Source: Glycomyces paridis
Lineage (GTDB): Bacteria; Actinomycetota; Actinomycetes; Mycobacteriales; Micromonosporaceae
NCBI RefSeq assembly: GCF_004912155.1
Contig: NZ_STGX01000011.1
Location: 1 to 64,000, forward strand
Length of the DNA: 64,000 nt
Direction of reading: 5' to 3'
Made by a program: the position numbers and the translations under genes. The notes beneath the pieces were generated by a model, which made no database searches, was not told where the DNA came from, and saw only the letters and a program-made list of their open reading frames with translations. Positions 26,368 to 35,407 of this stretch are shown one piece after another. Position 1 is the first letter of the stretch; each line of letters begins with the position of its first letter.

Positions 26368-27192
26368 TCAGTGCACCCCGGGTTTCTGGTGGATGGTCCA
26401 TGGATCGGTGTCGATGTCGGAGACGCGCACGTCCTCGACGAGGAGCGACAGACGCTCTGCAACAGTATCGAGCCACGGTCGTTCGGTCGCCCAGTGGGCG
26501 GCGTCGATGAGTGCCGGGCCGCTCCGGGCCAGGTGCTCGCTGGCGGGATGGTGTCGCAGATCGGCGGTGAGGTAGGCGTTCGCGCCGGCCTCGACCGCGT
26601 CGGCGAGGTAGGCGTCTCCGGCGCCGCCGCACACCGCGACGGTGCTTATGCGCCGGTCCGGGTCGCCGGCGGCGCGCACGCCCCAGACGGTGCGCGGGAG
26701 GCGGTCGGCGGCGAGCGCGACGAGTTCGGCGAGGGTGAGCGTCTCGGGGAGGCGGCCGATGCGGCCGACGCCGCGGCCGGTCCCGTGGTGCTCGGCGCCG
26801 TCGAGGGGGCGCAGGGGCCGGAGGTCGAGGAGGCCGAGCCGGTCGGCGAGCGCGTCGGAGACGCCGGGGTCGGCGACGTCGGCGTTGGTGTGGGCGACGT
26901 AGAGGCCCATGCCGGACTCGATGAGGGTGTGGACGAGGTCGCCCTTGTAGTCGGCGGCGGGGTCGAGGCTGGAGACGCCGCGGAGCAGGAGCGGGTGGTG
27001 GGCGACGATGAGGTCGCAGTCGGCCTCGATCGCCTCGATGACGGTCTCGGGGACGACGTCGACGACGCAGAGGACCCTGCGGACGGAGTTGCCGCCGCGA
27101 CCGCAGACGAGGCCGACGCGGTCCCAGGCCTCGGCCCAGCGGCGCGGGTACAGGTCGTCGAGTGCCGCGGTGATCTCGCTGAGCGTGCGCAT
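26368..27192 (-). CDS. Nif3-like dinuclear metal centre protein
   Basis: The protein has 274 residues. Family markers are DRVGLVCG near residue 24, the metal ligands in LIVAHHPLL (about residue 65), and YVAHTNAD; the C-terminal part has the TADLRHHPASEHL region. Nif3/YqfO proteins form hexameric toroids with a dimetal site. The cellular role is unsettled, though a GTP cyclohydrolase-like link has been proposed. The ATG at 27192 lies six bases after a TACACT -10-like box and has no spaced Shine-Dalgarno, so it is probably leaderless. It is coupled to the zinc-ribbon gene. Confidence 0.9.
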   Translation of the reverse strand: MRTLSEITAALDDLYPRRWAEAWDRVGLVCGRGGNSVRRVLCVVDVVPETVIEAIEADCDLIVAHHPLLLRGVSSLDPAADYKGDLVHTLIESGMGLYVAHTNADVADPGVSDALADRLGLLDLRPLRPLDGAEHHGTGRGVGRIGRLPETLTLAELVALAADRLPRTVWGVRAAGDPDRRISTVAVCGGAGDAYLADAVEAGANAYLTADLRHHPASEHLARSGPALIDAAHWATERPWLDTVAERLSLLVEDVRVSDIDTDPWTIHQKPGVH

Positions 27193-27347
27193 CCCCCGAG
27201 TGTATTGACGCGCGGGTCCGAACGGGACTCGGAGTCGCCGCGAATCCGCGTGCCCGGAGCGCGAGCAGCTTGGCTCCGGGCACGCGTGCACCTGTGGACG
27301 GTGCGGCGGTGGCGATCGGGCGGGCGAGGCGTCCCGGGCGGCGCGTC

Positions 27348-28586
27348 CTAGTTGAGCGCGCCGACCTCTTCGGCCAGGCGGCGCATGTCCTGCGCCGGTT
27401 CGCCCTTGGTGCGGTGGAGGATCTGGTCGATGAGTTCGATCGCGAGCGGTCGGCAGCGGATCTCGGAGGGCGCGTTGCGGTCCGCGGTCACGAGGTGTCG
27501 CCCCGCCATCGCGATGTCGCCGACCTGCACGCACGCCCGCGACATGTCGAGGTGGTGGTGCGCGCGGCGTTCGGCCACGAGGTCGGCCAGCGCGGCGGGC
27601 GGGATGCGGTCGTGGACGGCGAGGGCGTCGGCGCCCTCGCCGAGTTCGACGAACGCGGCGGCCCGGTGGAGCATGACGTTGGTGGGCCCGAACGAGGTGT
27701 AGTAGTAGTTGGCGTCCCTGCCAAGGATGTTGGCGGCGCGCGAGGCGCTGTCGAGCAGGTCGGCGCTGGTGGTGGCGTCGCCGGCGAGGGCGGCGGCCAT
27801 GGCGCCCTGGAGCAGGAGCGTGCCGTAGACGCTGATCTCGGCGGGGCTGGAGGCCTCGCCGCCGGTCTCGGAGATGAGGCCGTGGGCGACTTGGACGTTG
27901 AGGTCGAGGGCGGCCTGGTAGCGGCCGAGTGCTCTGAGCGCGTTGGCGACCCGGGTGGTGGCGATGCCGGCCAGGAGCGGGTCGTTGCCGCGGTTGGCGG
28001 CGGAGATGGCGCGGTCGGCGGCGAGCCAGGCGAGTTGGGCCTCGCCGAGTTTGCGCAGGACCGTGGAGGCGATCTGGTAGACCTGGGTCATGAGTTCGGC
28101 GGCGTCGGCGCTGGTGCCGCCGACGGGCCGGTCCTCGGCGACGGGGGTGTCGCGCAGGAGTTGGATGAGCGATCGGGCGACGACCGGGTAGTGGCCCTTC
28201 TCGAAGGCGAGCCAGCAGTAGTTGACGGCGCCGCGCAGTTCGGGGATGGGCGTGGAGTCGATCGGTGCGGCTTCGAGGAAGCGGCCGAGTCGTTCGTAGC
28301 GTTCGAGGGACTGGCGGATGGATTCGACCTCGACCTGGTCGAGGCAGCCGCCGAGCCCCGGCCGGCGTTTGGGTTCGCGGCCGAGGAGTTGGCCGGCGTC
28401 GACGCTGAGCGCTTCCGCCAGTTCGGTGATGACCGAGTACTTGTCGAGGCGGCGCACGCCGCGTTCGATCTTGTCGACCCAGCTCTTGGACTTGCCGATG
28501 CGGTCGGCGAAGACCTGCTGGGACATGCCGCGGCGCTGGCGCCAGTAGGCGACGCGCCGACCCATCGGTTGCGTTTCGGACTCCAT
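27348..28586 (-). CDS. XRE-family regulator with helical repeat domain
   Basis: The 412-residue protein has an N-terminal Cro/CI helix-turn-helix (about residues 9-65; MSQQVFADRIGKSKSWVDKIE). An all-alpha TPR-like region of about 330 residues follows. This architecture is common in actinomycete regulators; the ligand or partner is unknown. The ATG at 28586 is preferred to GTG at 28598 because GGTGGGG lies six bases upstream. It is divergent from a small membrane protein gene, and palindromic GTCAC half-sites lie in the intervening region. No target can be named from sequence. Confidence 0.85.
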   Translation of the reverse strand: MESETQPMGRRVAYWRQRRGMSQQVFADRIGKSKSWVDKIERGVRRLDKYSVITELAEALSVDAGQLLGREPKRRPGLGGCLDQVEVESIRQSLERYERLGRFLEAAPIDSTPIPELRGAVNYCWLAFEKGHYPVVARSLIQLLRDTPVAEDRPVGGTSADAAELMTQVYQIASTVLRKLGEAQLAWLAADRAISAANRGNDPLLAGIATTRVANALRALGRYQAALDLNVQVAHGLISETGGEASSPAEISVYGTLLLQGAMAAALAGDATTSADLLDSASRAANILGRDANYYYTSFGPTNVMLHRAAAFVELGEGADALAVHDRIPPAALADLVAERRAHHHLDMSRACVQVGDIAMAGRHLVTADRNAPSEIRCRPLAIELIDQILHRTKGEPAQDMRRLAEEVGALN

Positions 28587-29043
28587 TGCAGACCCCACCG
28601 TCTAATAGGAGTTACACGTGGACTTCGGGAACCGTTCCCTTGGTGCCGGTGTCGTATGCGGTTGTGGCGGCCTCGTCATCAGGCGCCTGTTGGTGCGGGC
28701 CGCCCTGTTGGGGGGCCGTCGCCGCCTCGCTGTCGCCGCGCGGCCCTTCGGGGTGCGCTGCGGTCGGTGCGTCGGCGGTGCGCGGTCGTTTCGACCGGCG
28801 CGGTTTCCGGTGCCGCCGGGGCGGTCTCGCCGGTTTCGGCGTTCCGACACTATGTGTCTACCTTCTTTTCCGTTCCGGCACAACGTCCGTCATCTGCCAA
28901 TGTCACGCTGTGACGGGTATTGGTCACAGTCTTCTCCTTTCGTCACGCGTTGCTGTCCGATATATGTGCTTATGCCGGGTTTCGATCGCCCGAAGGCGGG
29001 AAATCTGCACATGCAACGTGTCGATTCAAGGGGCTGACTCGTT
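28587..29043. other. 457-base divergent intergenic region with GTCAC half-sites
   Basis: No convincing gene is seen. The part near the XRE start is GC-rich with no clear signal apart from a possible TATTAG box (minus strand, 28607-28602). Around 28890-29000 base composition drops. There GTCAC-GCT-GTGAC (28902-28914) is a perfect palindrome, with further GTCAC copies at 28923 and 28942. At 29008-29043 lie four blocks that recur upstream of the Stealth gene. Confidence 0.5.
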
Positions 29044-29310
29044 GTGTCGGATATGAGACACCATCGAGTCCTCGCCCGCCGCGAACATCGGCGCGCGTTC
29101 CGCAGGGCCTTCACCACCGCCGCCCTCGCGACCGCCTCGGCCGCCGTTCTGGGCTACGCCATCGCCTTCTCGCCGCTCGCCGGCTGGGCCGCGCTGGGCA
29201 TCGGCGGCGCGGTTGCGGCGAGCCTGTGGCTGGAGGCCCACGCGGGCCGCAACGCCACTCCCCCGCCCGCCGCGCGCTTCTACGCGTTCGGTCCGCGCGG
29301 CGAGGACTGA
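29044..29310 (+). CDS. small predicted membrane protein
   Basis: The frame encodes 88 residues: a basic N-terminus (RREHRRAFRR) followed by two hydrophobic stretches (about residues 24-42 and 47-63) and a short polar tail. GTG at 29044 has AAGGGG nine bases upstream; ATG at 29053 is an alternative. No family is recognised. Third-position GC is high throughout, which supports coding. It is divergent from the XRE regulator. Confidence 0.55.
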   Translation: MSDMRHHRVLARREHRRAFRRAFTTAALATASAAVLGYAIAFSPLAGWAALGIGGAVAASLWLEAHAGRNATPPPAARFYAFGPRGED

Positions 29311-29397
29311 CGGGACTCCGGGACCCGGGCAGCGCCCCCTGCTGACCTCGCAGCGGTGCCTCCCGCGCTGCGGGCGCTGCCCGTCCCGAAGACCTCC

Positions 29398-29589
29398 CCC
29401 CGGACGGCCGTCCGGGGCGCCGGTTGACCGCGGTGCGCCGTCGAGTGGTCCCATCCGGGACGGCGCACCGCTCAACGGGCCGGAACGGTGCCTCGATGCC
29501 GGTGCGCTTTCCACCCGCGGCGCCTCTACCCCACTGAGAGGCGCGCCTACGGCGAACGGCCGCCCGGAGCGTTCCGGGCGGCCGTTCGC
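29398..29589. repeat. four consecutive inverted repeats
   Basis: Four structures lie in 192 bases. They are a 20-bp perfect palindrome (29398-29417), a 13-bp inverted repeat (29430-29442 with 29459-29471, extendable by GTTGA/TCAAC), an 8-bp stem (29520-29527 with 29537-29544) and a 17-bp stem with a GCGT loop (29552-29589). The last is a likely terminator for the minus-strand phosphatase gene. The rest of 29311-29605 holds no gene. Confidence 0.7.
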
Positions 29590-29605
29590 GTCGTTCGGTG
29601 CGCGG

Positions 29606-30400
29606 TCAGTCGATCCTGATTACGAGGCACTTGCCGCCCTGGTAGACGCCGCCGTCCACGTTCAGGGCGAGGCCCTCGCAGTAGCGGCGGGCCTCGGTGA
29701 CCTCGCCGGGGGTCAGCTCGGTCGTGTCGGGGATGGTCGAGTGGCCGTGGACGATCTCCTCGCCGCCGAAGGAGCGCAGCATCGACCGCACCCGCGCCGG
29801 GCCCTCGGCGCCCATGAACTCGTGGCGGCGCGTCAGCTCCCGGAACAGCTGCCACCACTCCTCGGGCTCGTCGGAGGACATGATCGCGCGGATCGCGGCG
29901 TTCACCGACTCCTCGGTGCGCCCGTACCCGAGATAGGACTCGGTGTCGGCGTGCACCAGCAGCGAGCGGCCCTCGACGTGGACCGCGCGGCGCGACTCCA
30001 GCCAGCTCACCTCGTCCTCGGTGAGGTCGCCCAGCTCGTCCTCGAAGCCGCCGTTGAGGACCCACCAGTGGAGGAACTGCCGGTCCTGCCCGTCCACGTC
30101 GGTGAACGCGACGTCGCCGAAGCGGCGGGAACCGAGCACGAGCACCTCGTGGTTGCCGATGAGCGTGTCCACCAGGCCGCCCTCCGCGGCCGCCGGCCCG
30201 GCGAGCGCGCGCAGCAGCCGCACGACCGCCACGCCCTCCTCGCCGCGGTCGAACAGGTCCCCCAGAATCCACAGGCGAGCGTCGCCGCCGGTCCAGCGGG
30301 ACTCCTCGTCGACCAGTCCGCGCTCGCGCAGCGCCGCCACGAGCGCATCGTAGTGGCCGTGGACGTCGCTGGCCACGTACAGCGGACTCGTATCAGGCAT
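29606..30400 (-). CDS. calcineurin-like metallophosphoesterase
   Basis: This 264-residue metallophosphatase has the standard ligands: DVHGH (residues 12-16), GDLFDRG, GNHE, and HGH near the C-terminus (IVHGHS). It resembles the PrpE/ApaH-like serine/threonine and diadenosine polyphosphate phosphatases. The substrate cannot be fixed. The ATG at 30400 lies seven bases after TAATAT (minus strand), with no Shine-Dalgarno, so the transcript is probably leaderless. Upstream in-frame codons run through the promoter of the divergent peptidase gene and are not coding. Confidence 0.88.
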   Translation of the reverse strand: MPDTSPLYVASDVHGHYDALVAALRERGLVDEESRWTGGDARLWILGDLFDRGEEGVAVVRLLRALAGPAAAEGGLVDTLIGNHEVLVLGSRRFGDVAFTDVDGQDRQFLHWWVLNGGFEDELGDLTEDEVSWLESRRAVHVEGRSLLVHADTESYLGYGRTEESVNAAIRAIMSSDEPEEWWQLFRELTRRHEFMGAEGPARVRSMLRSFGGEEIVHGHSTIPDTTELTPGEVTEARRYCEGLALNVDGGVYQGGKCLVIRID

Positions 30401-30463
30401 GGCCCCGATATTAATCCGGCGCGCGACCGTTCGGTGAAGTTGTCGGCCGCAATCCCAATGAGC

Positions 30464-30493
30464 TTGCCGTCCGGCTAGCGGCCGGAATAGGAT
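30464..30493 (+). promoter_or_regulatory. promoter of the M3 peptidase gene
   Basis: -35 TTGCCG (30464-30469), an 18-base spacer and -10 TAGGAT (30488-30493). The gene starts at 30570 with a normal ribosome site. Confidence 0.5.
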
Positions 30494-30569
30494 TCGGCCA
30501 CCGCCCGACCGCGCGCGCCGACCGGCGCGCCCACGGCCAGGGCCGCCACCACCGCAGCGAGGAGCCTCC

Positions 30570-32609
30570 GTGACCGAGAACCCGTTCATGTCCAAGTCCG
30601 ATCTGCCGTACTTCCTCCCCCGGTTCGCCGACATCGAGACCGCGCACTACCTGCCGGCCTTCGAGGCGGGCATGGCCGAGCAGCTCGACGCCGTCGCCGC
30701 CATCGTCGCCGACCCCGCCGAACCGACCTTCGCGAACACCGTCGTGGCCCTGGAGCGCTCCGGCCTCGGCATCCTCCAGCGCGTCAGCCTCGTCTTCTTC
30801 AACAAGATCTCCTCGGACACCGACGACGAGCTCAACGCCGTCGAGACCGCCGTCAGCCCCAAGCTCGCCGCGCACTCCGACGCCATCCTCATGAACGCCG
30901 AGCTGTTCGCGCGCATCGACGCGATCTGGAACCGCCGCGACGAGCTCGACCTCGACGAGCAGGACGCGCGCCTCCTCGAGCGCTACCACACCGAGTTCGT
31001 CCGCGGCGGGGCCGCGCTCGGCGCCGAGGACAAGGCGCGCCTGGCCGCCATCAACACCGAGCAGGCCGAACTCGCCTCCAAGTTCAACCAGCAGATCCTC
31101 GCCGACATCAACGACGCGGCCGTCCACGTCACCGACGAGTCCCTCCTCGCCGGACTCGGCGAGGACCAGATCGGCGCCGCCGCCGCGGCCGCGAAGGACC
31201 GCGGCCTCGAGGGCTGGCTCATCACCCAGTCGAACTTCTCGCTCCACCCCCTCCTGGAGGACCTGGAGGACCGGGAGCTGCGCGAGCGGATCTACAAGGC
31301 CACCGTCGGACGCGGCCGCGCCAACGCCCCGACCCTGCTGCGGATGGTCGCGCTCCGCGCAGAGAAGGCCCGCCTGCTCGGCTTCGAGCACTTCGCGGCC
31401 TACGTCGCCGCCGACGGCACGGCCGGGAACGCCGGGATCATCGCCGAGCGCCTCGCCGGGCTCGCCGAGGCCTCCGTGCGCAACGCCAGGCGCGAGGCCG
31501 CCGACCTCCAGCAGGTCATCGACGGCGAGGGCGGGGACTTCCCGCTCGCCGCCTGGGACTGGTCGTTCTACTCCAAGCGGGTCCGCCAGGCCGAGTACGG
31601 CTTCGACGCCGAAGCGCTCAAGCCCTACCTCGAACTCGACCGCGTCCTCGTCGACGGCGTCTTCTACGCCGCCGAGAAGGAGTTCGGCCTCACCTTCGAA
31701 CTACGCGAAGACCTCACGGCCTACCACCCAGAGGCGCGCGTGTGGGAGGTCAAGGACGGCGGCGAGCCGCTCGGCCTGTTCGTGGGCGACTTCTTCACCC
31801 GCGACTCCAAGAAGGGCGGCGCGTGGATGAGCGCGTTCGTCGGGCAGTCCGACCTCACCGGTGATAAATCGGTCGTCATCAACAACCTCAACATCGTCAA
31901 GCCCTCCGCGGGCCAGCCCGCGCTCATCACCGTCGACAACGTGACCACGCTCTTCCACGAGTTCGGGCACGCCCTCCACGGTCTCCTCTCGGCCTGCCGA
32001 TACCCCAAGACCTCCATGACCTCGACCCCCCGCGACTTCGTCGAGTACCCCTCGCAGGTCAACGAGATGTGGGAGGACTGGCCCGAGGTCGTGGCGAACT
32101 ACGCCCGCCACCACGAGACCGGCGAGCCCGCCCCCGCCGAGCTCATCGAGCAGTGGAAGGCCGCCGGCAAGTTCGGCGAGGGCTTCGCCTCCACCGAGTA
32201 CCTCGCCGCCGCCATCCTCGACCAGGCCTGGCACCGCCTCGCCCCCGAGGACGTCCCCGCCGAAGGCGACGACCCGTACGCCGCCGTCGAGGCCTTCGAG
32301 CGCAAAGCCCTCGAAGACGCCGGGATCTACCTGCCCGAGATCGCCCCGCGCTACCGCTCGGGCTACTTCGCGCACATCTCCATCGGCTACGCCGCCGGGT
32401 ACTACTCCTACATCTGGTCGGAGATCCTCGACGCCGACACCGTCGAGTGGTTCAAGGAGAACGGCGGCCTCACCCGCGCCAACGGCGACCACTTCCGCGC
32501 GACCCTGCTCTCCAAGGGCGGCTCCATCGACCCCATGGAGTCCTTCCGCCGCTTCCGCGGACGCGACGCCGAGATCGACCCGCTCCTGGAGCGGCGCGGC
32601 CTGAAGTAG
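30570..32609 (+). CDS. dcp: M3-family peptidyl-dipeptidase (Dcp-like)
   Basis: This 679-residue cytoplasmic zinc metallopeptidase has HEFGH at residues 463-467 (LFHEFGHALHGL), the catalytic motif of M3 peptidases. The downstream Glu ligand lies in the DFVEYPSQVNEMWE segment typical of Dcp. Length and the N-terminal helical lid (residues 1-150) match Dcp, which removes C-terminal dipeptides. The GTG at 30570 has GAGGAG five bases upstream. It is monocistronic, ending at a 14-bp hairpin shared with the convergent Stealth gene. Confidence 0.94.
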   Translation: MTENPFMSKSDLPYFLPRFADIETAHYLPAFEAGMAEQLDAVAAIVADPAEPTFANTVVALERSGLGILQRVSLVFFNKISSDTDDELNAVETAVSPKLAAHSDAILMNAELFARIDAIWNRRDELDLDEQDARLLERYHTEFVRGGAALGAEDKARLAAINTEQAELASKFNQQILADINDAAVHVTDESLLAGLGEDQIGAAAAAAKDRGLEGWLITQSNFSLHPLLEDLEDRELRERIYKATVGRGRANAPTLLRMVALRAEKARLLGFEHFAAYVAADGTAGNAGIIAERLAGLAEASVRNARREAADLQQVIDGEGGDFPLAAWDWSFYSKRVRQAEYGFDAEALKPYLELDRVLVDGVFYAAEKEFGLTFELREDLTAYHPEARVWEVKDGGEPLGLFVGDFFTRDSKKGGAWMSAFVGQSDLTGDKSVVINNLNIVKPSAGQPALITVDNVTTLFHEFGHALHGLLSACRYPKTSMTSTPRDFVEYPSQVNEMWEDWPEVVANYARHHETGEPAPAELIEQWKAAGKFGEGFASTEYLAAAILDQAWHRLAPEDVPAEGDDPYAAVEAFERKALEDAGIYLPEIAPRYRSGYFAHISIGYAAGYYSYIWSEILDADTVEWFKENGGLTRANGDHFRATLLSKGGSIDPMESFRRFRGRDAEIDPLLERRGLK

Positions 32610-32619
32610 CCGCACGAGC

Positions 32620-32649
32620 GAGGGCCCGCAGCGTTCGCTGCGGGCCCTC
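32620..32649. terminator. bidirectional hairpin between M3 peptidase and Stealth genes
   Basis: A 14-bp perfect stem (32620-32633 with 32636-32649) lies 11 bases after the peptidase stop and 7 bases from the end of the convergent Stealth gene. Confidence 0.8.
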
Positions 32650-32655
32650 TGCATC

Positions 32656-34377
32656 TCAGAGCGCCAAGGCCTTCTCGTACGGCGAAGCCACCGGGAAGTA
32701 CGCCTCCAGGAAGCGCCGCATCATCGCCGATCGCTCCTCGGCCAGTTCGTCGGGCAACCCGGCGTCGTTGATGCAGAACGTCTCCCGGTCGCGCAGCTCC
32801 AGCAGCAGCTCCAGGCGCTCCGCGGCGTCCGGCATCCCCAGCTCCACGTAGGCGTCCCGCGCGTGCCCGGCGACCGCCCGGCCCGAGAACGACGCGTAGT
32901 AGTGCAGCAGCGTCACCGTCGAGACGTCCGAGACGTCCCGAAAGGCGCTGCGCGCCGTCCGCGCCATGTCCGCGTCGAACTCCTTCGCGACCTCCGCGAG
33001 CACGCTGCGCTGCAACGGGTACGGCACGTGCTTGAGCATCCGCGAGATCGTCCGCCCGAACGCCCGCTCCAGCAGCGCCCGGTCGTTCTTGAACGCCGCG
33101 TTCGGCGGCGAGTCGGCCCGGCTCACCGGGTCCATCCCGATGAACGTCTGCGCCGGGAAGAACCGCGAGAGCCCGTTCGGCTCGAAGAACAGCTGCGGCC
33201 CGACCGGGCGGCCGACGAACATGTCGTCGTTGAAGTACAGGAAGTGCTCCGAGAGCCCCTCGATGCGGTGCAGCTGCGTCTCGATCGCGTGGGAGTTGAA
33301 CGTCGGCAGGCAGTCCGGGTCGTCGAACAGGTCCCGGTGGTCGACCACCGTGATCCCCGGCGCGTCCGCGTCCAGCCAGTGCGGGCGCTGCATGTCGGTC
33401 ACCAGGTACACGTGGCGCACCCACGGCGCGTTCAGGTGCAGCGACCGCAGCGAGAACCGCAGCTCCTCGCGGTCGAGGTAGCGCGCCGCGCTGGCCGACT
33501 CGGGGTGGTAGGGCCGCTGCTCGGCCTCGGCGCGGCGCCGCAGCCACGCGTGGTCGGCGCCGTCGACCCACGTGTAGACCACGTCGATCGGGAACGCGAC
33601 CTCGTCGGGGCCGGGCCGGGAGAACTCCGCGCGCGTCTGCACCTCGGGCAGCGCCGCGCGCGGGCCCGCGGCCAGCGGCGTGAAGCGGCGCCCGGGAGCC
33701 GACACCCGGGCGCCGTCGGCGCGGACGACCGGACTCACCCGGTTGTGCCTGGGCGCCAGCAGGTGCCCGTCGCCGGTGTCCGACCAGAACTCGACGTCGC
33801 AGCCGTAGTCCTCCCCGAAGACCAGGGTCCGCCCGGTGTCCGTCCACAGCCACGAGGCGCGCACCAGCGGCACGTCGCCCATGTCGGCGCGCCGCGCCCA
33901 CTCCGGGCGCTCCAGGCCCAGCTCCGACTCCCGGAACGCCGGCTCGGGCACCGAGAGGCGCCCGCCGGTCGAGTCGCACAGCATCGCCAGCGCGGTGCAC
34001 ACCCGCTGCCGGTCGGCCGCGGCGGCGGCGAGGACGGGCCGGGTGAGGCTGAAGCCGGGCACGGCGAAGTAGTCGATGCCGGCCGCGGTGAGGATGGCGG
34101 TGACGATCTCCAGGTTGCGCCGCCACACTTCGAGGGGCGTGGGCGCGGTGAGGGCGTAGGCGGGGCGGATGTCGCCGTCGTGGAGGACGTGGTCGCTGGC
34201 GAGGTCGGTGAAGTAGCCGTACGGTTCGGTGACCTCGGTGCGGGTGGCGCCGTACGGGTCGGGATCGAAAGGACGGGTGGCGAAGGGGCTGGTGTCGACC
34301 AGGTCGACCGCCTCGTCGAGCGGGGGGACGAACGCGGTCGAACGGGTTGCGATTCGACGGTCATCGGCTGCGAACAA
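32656..34377 (-). CDS. Stealth-family sugar-phosphate transferase
   Basis: The 573-residue protein carries the four Stealth conserved regions: CR1 IDVVYTWVDG, CR2 DREELRFSLRSLHLNAPWVRHVYLVTD, CR3 around LKHVPYPLQRSV and CR4 with CINDAG. Stealth proteins transfer hexose-1-phosphates to make phosphodiester-linked capsular or wall polysaccharides; the family also includes animal GlcNAc-1-phosphotransferase. A 200-residue N-terminal extension precedes CR1. The TTG at 34377 is chosen for the perfect AGGAGG site six bases upstream. No other capsule genes are adjacent, so the acceptor is unknown. Confidence 0.9.
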   Translation of the reverse strand: MFAADDRRIATRSTAFVPPLDEAVDLVDTSPFATRPFDPDPYGATRTEVTEPYGYFTDLASDHVLHDGDIRPAYALTAPTPLEVWRRNLEIVTAILTAAGIDYFAVPGFSLTRPVLAAAAADRQRVCTALAMLCDSTGGRLSVPEPAFRESELGLERPEWARRADMGDVPLVRASWLWTDTGRTLVFGEDYGCDVEFWSDTGDGHLLAPRHNRVSPVVRADGARVSAPGRRFTPLAAGPRAALPEVQTRAEFSRPGPDEVAFPIDVVYTWVDGADHAWLRRRAEAEQRPYHPESASAARYLDREELRFSLRSLHLNAPWVRHVYLVTDMQRPHWLDADAPGITVVDHRDLFDDPDCLPTFNSHAIETQLHRIEGLSEHFLYFNDDMFVGRPVGPQLFFEPNGLSRFFPAQTFIGMDPVSRADSPPNAAFKNDRALLERAFGRTISRMLKHVPYPLQRSVLAEVAKEFDADMARTARSAFRDVSDVSTVTLLHYYASFSGRAVAGHARDAYVELGMPDAAERLELLLELRDRETFCINDAGLPDELAEERSAMMRRFLEAYFPVASPYEKALAL

Positions 34378-34573
34378 TCGACACCTCCTGGCACTCACGG
34401 CTTTGGGCCGGTCCGGGTTCACCGGGGACTGCTACTGCGAACGTGTATTGAGCCGTTCGGCGGTGCCGCCCCGGGTTGGCCGGGGATCGTCACCGGCGCT
34501 TGGAGGTCGGGTCCGCGATGACCACGCCTGAACGCCGCGTGGCCGGGCTCTGACACATGTCTCAACAGTAGGC

Positions 34574-34626
34574 CACATGCGCGTGACGAAACAGTGTCGG
34601 ATTCGCGTCTCAAGGGTCAACTCGTT
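34574..34626. repeat. four-block element also found at 29008-29043
   Basis: CACATGC, GTGTCG(G)ATTC, TCAAGGG and ACTCGTT occur in this order here and at 29008-29043, with different spacing. The element lies in the 232-base gap between the Stealth start and the 2H gene and overlaps the last codons of the latter. No gene is seen in the gap. Confidence 0.35.
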
Positions 34627-35308
34627 CGGGCGCCGCCGTCGGCGGCGCCCGAACGTTTTTCGGTTTGCCTAGGCGCCCAAGGGGATTCGGGCGACGTGCT
34701 CCCACGTGTAGGTGGAGGCGTTTTTCCTCCGATTGGATGACTCGGACGAGATCCACACCGGTGACGGTGATTTCGGTCCTACCGGGGCGAACGTCGCGGA
34801 GCTTGTTCTGGATGGCCCCGCGGCGGGGGTCGGCGCCGACGTCGTCGGCGCGGTAGGAGAGCGAGACGTGGCCCGGTCCGCCGCAGGGGCGGCCGACGCG
34901 GCCGGGGACGACCTCGTCGACGGCGGCGACGCATTCGCCGACGAGGCGGTCGAAGCCGTTGCCGGGGAAGGTGTCGAGCATGATCGCGCCGGTGGCGGCG
35001 AGGGCGGGCCCGATGGTGAGCGGGAAGGCGGGGATCGCGGCGGCGCGGGCGCGGAGCCGGTCGATGAGCGCCCGGCGGGTCGCCTCGTCGATCGAGGCGG
35101 CGTCGCACTCGACGGAGGCGACGGTGGCGTGGAGCCATTCGTGCGGGACGGGCCGGTCGCCGGCGGCGAGGTCGATGACCTCCCGGTAGGACTCGGCCAC
35201 GGCCTTGACCTGGTCGAGATCGGTCAGGTAGACGTGGAATTTGGTCCAGCCCTCGGGCCAGCGCTGCCCGGACGCGGGTGCGTCGGGCTTGCGCGCAGTC
35301 GTGTTCAC
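34610..35308 (-). CDS. 2H phosphoesterase / 2'-5' RNA ligase-like protein
   Basis: The 232-residue protein has the two H-x-(T/S) motifs of the 2H superfamily: HAT (His60) and HVS (His147). They are spaced as in LigT/2'-5' RNA ligase-like cyclic phosphodiesterases. Members hydrolyse or form 2',3'-cyclic phosphates in RNA. The GTG at 35308 follows GAAGG. The C-terminal 25 residues are Pro/Arg rich and probably unstructured. It is not linked to an obvious RNA-repair partner. Confidence 0.75.
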   Translation of the reverse strand: MNTTARKPDAPASGQRWPEGWTKFHVYLTDLDQVKAVAESYREVIDLAAGDRPVPHEWLHATVASVECDAASIDEATRRALIDRLRARAAAIPAFPLTIGPALAATGAIMLDTFPGNGFDRLVGECVAAVDEVVPGRVGRPCGGPGHVSLSYRADDVGADPRRGAIQNKLRDVRPGRTEITVTGVDLVRVIQSEEKRLHLHVGARRPNPLGRLGKPKNVRAPPTAAPERVDP

Positions 35309-35407
35309 CGCAGATGCCTTCGATGAGTGTCCAGAAGCGGCGCACCCGGATCGGGGGCGCTCGTCTCGGTCCTCCGCGGCCGTGCCCGGTGGGACCGAGA
35401 TCGGAGT

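Noticed and set aside
28618-29037. Plus-strand frame of about 139 codons in the XRE divergent region
   Set aside because: Codon composition shifts midway, there is no ribosome site, and Cys/Arg/Gly-rich low complexity suggests it is not coding.
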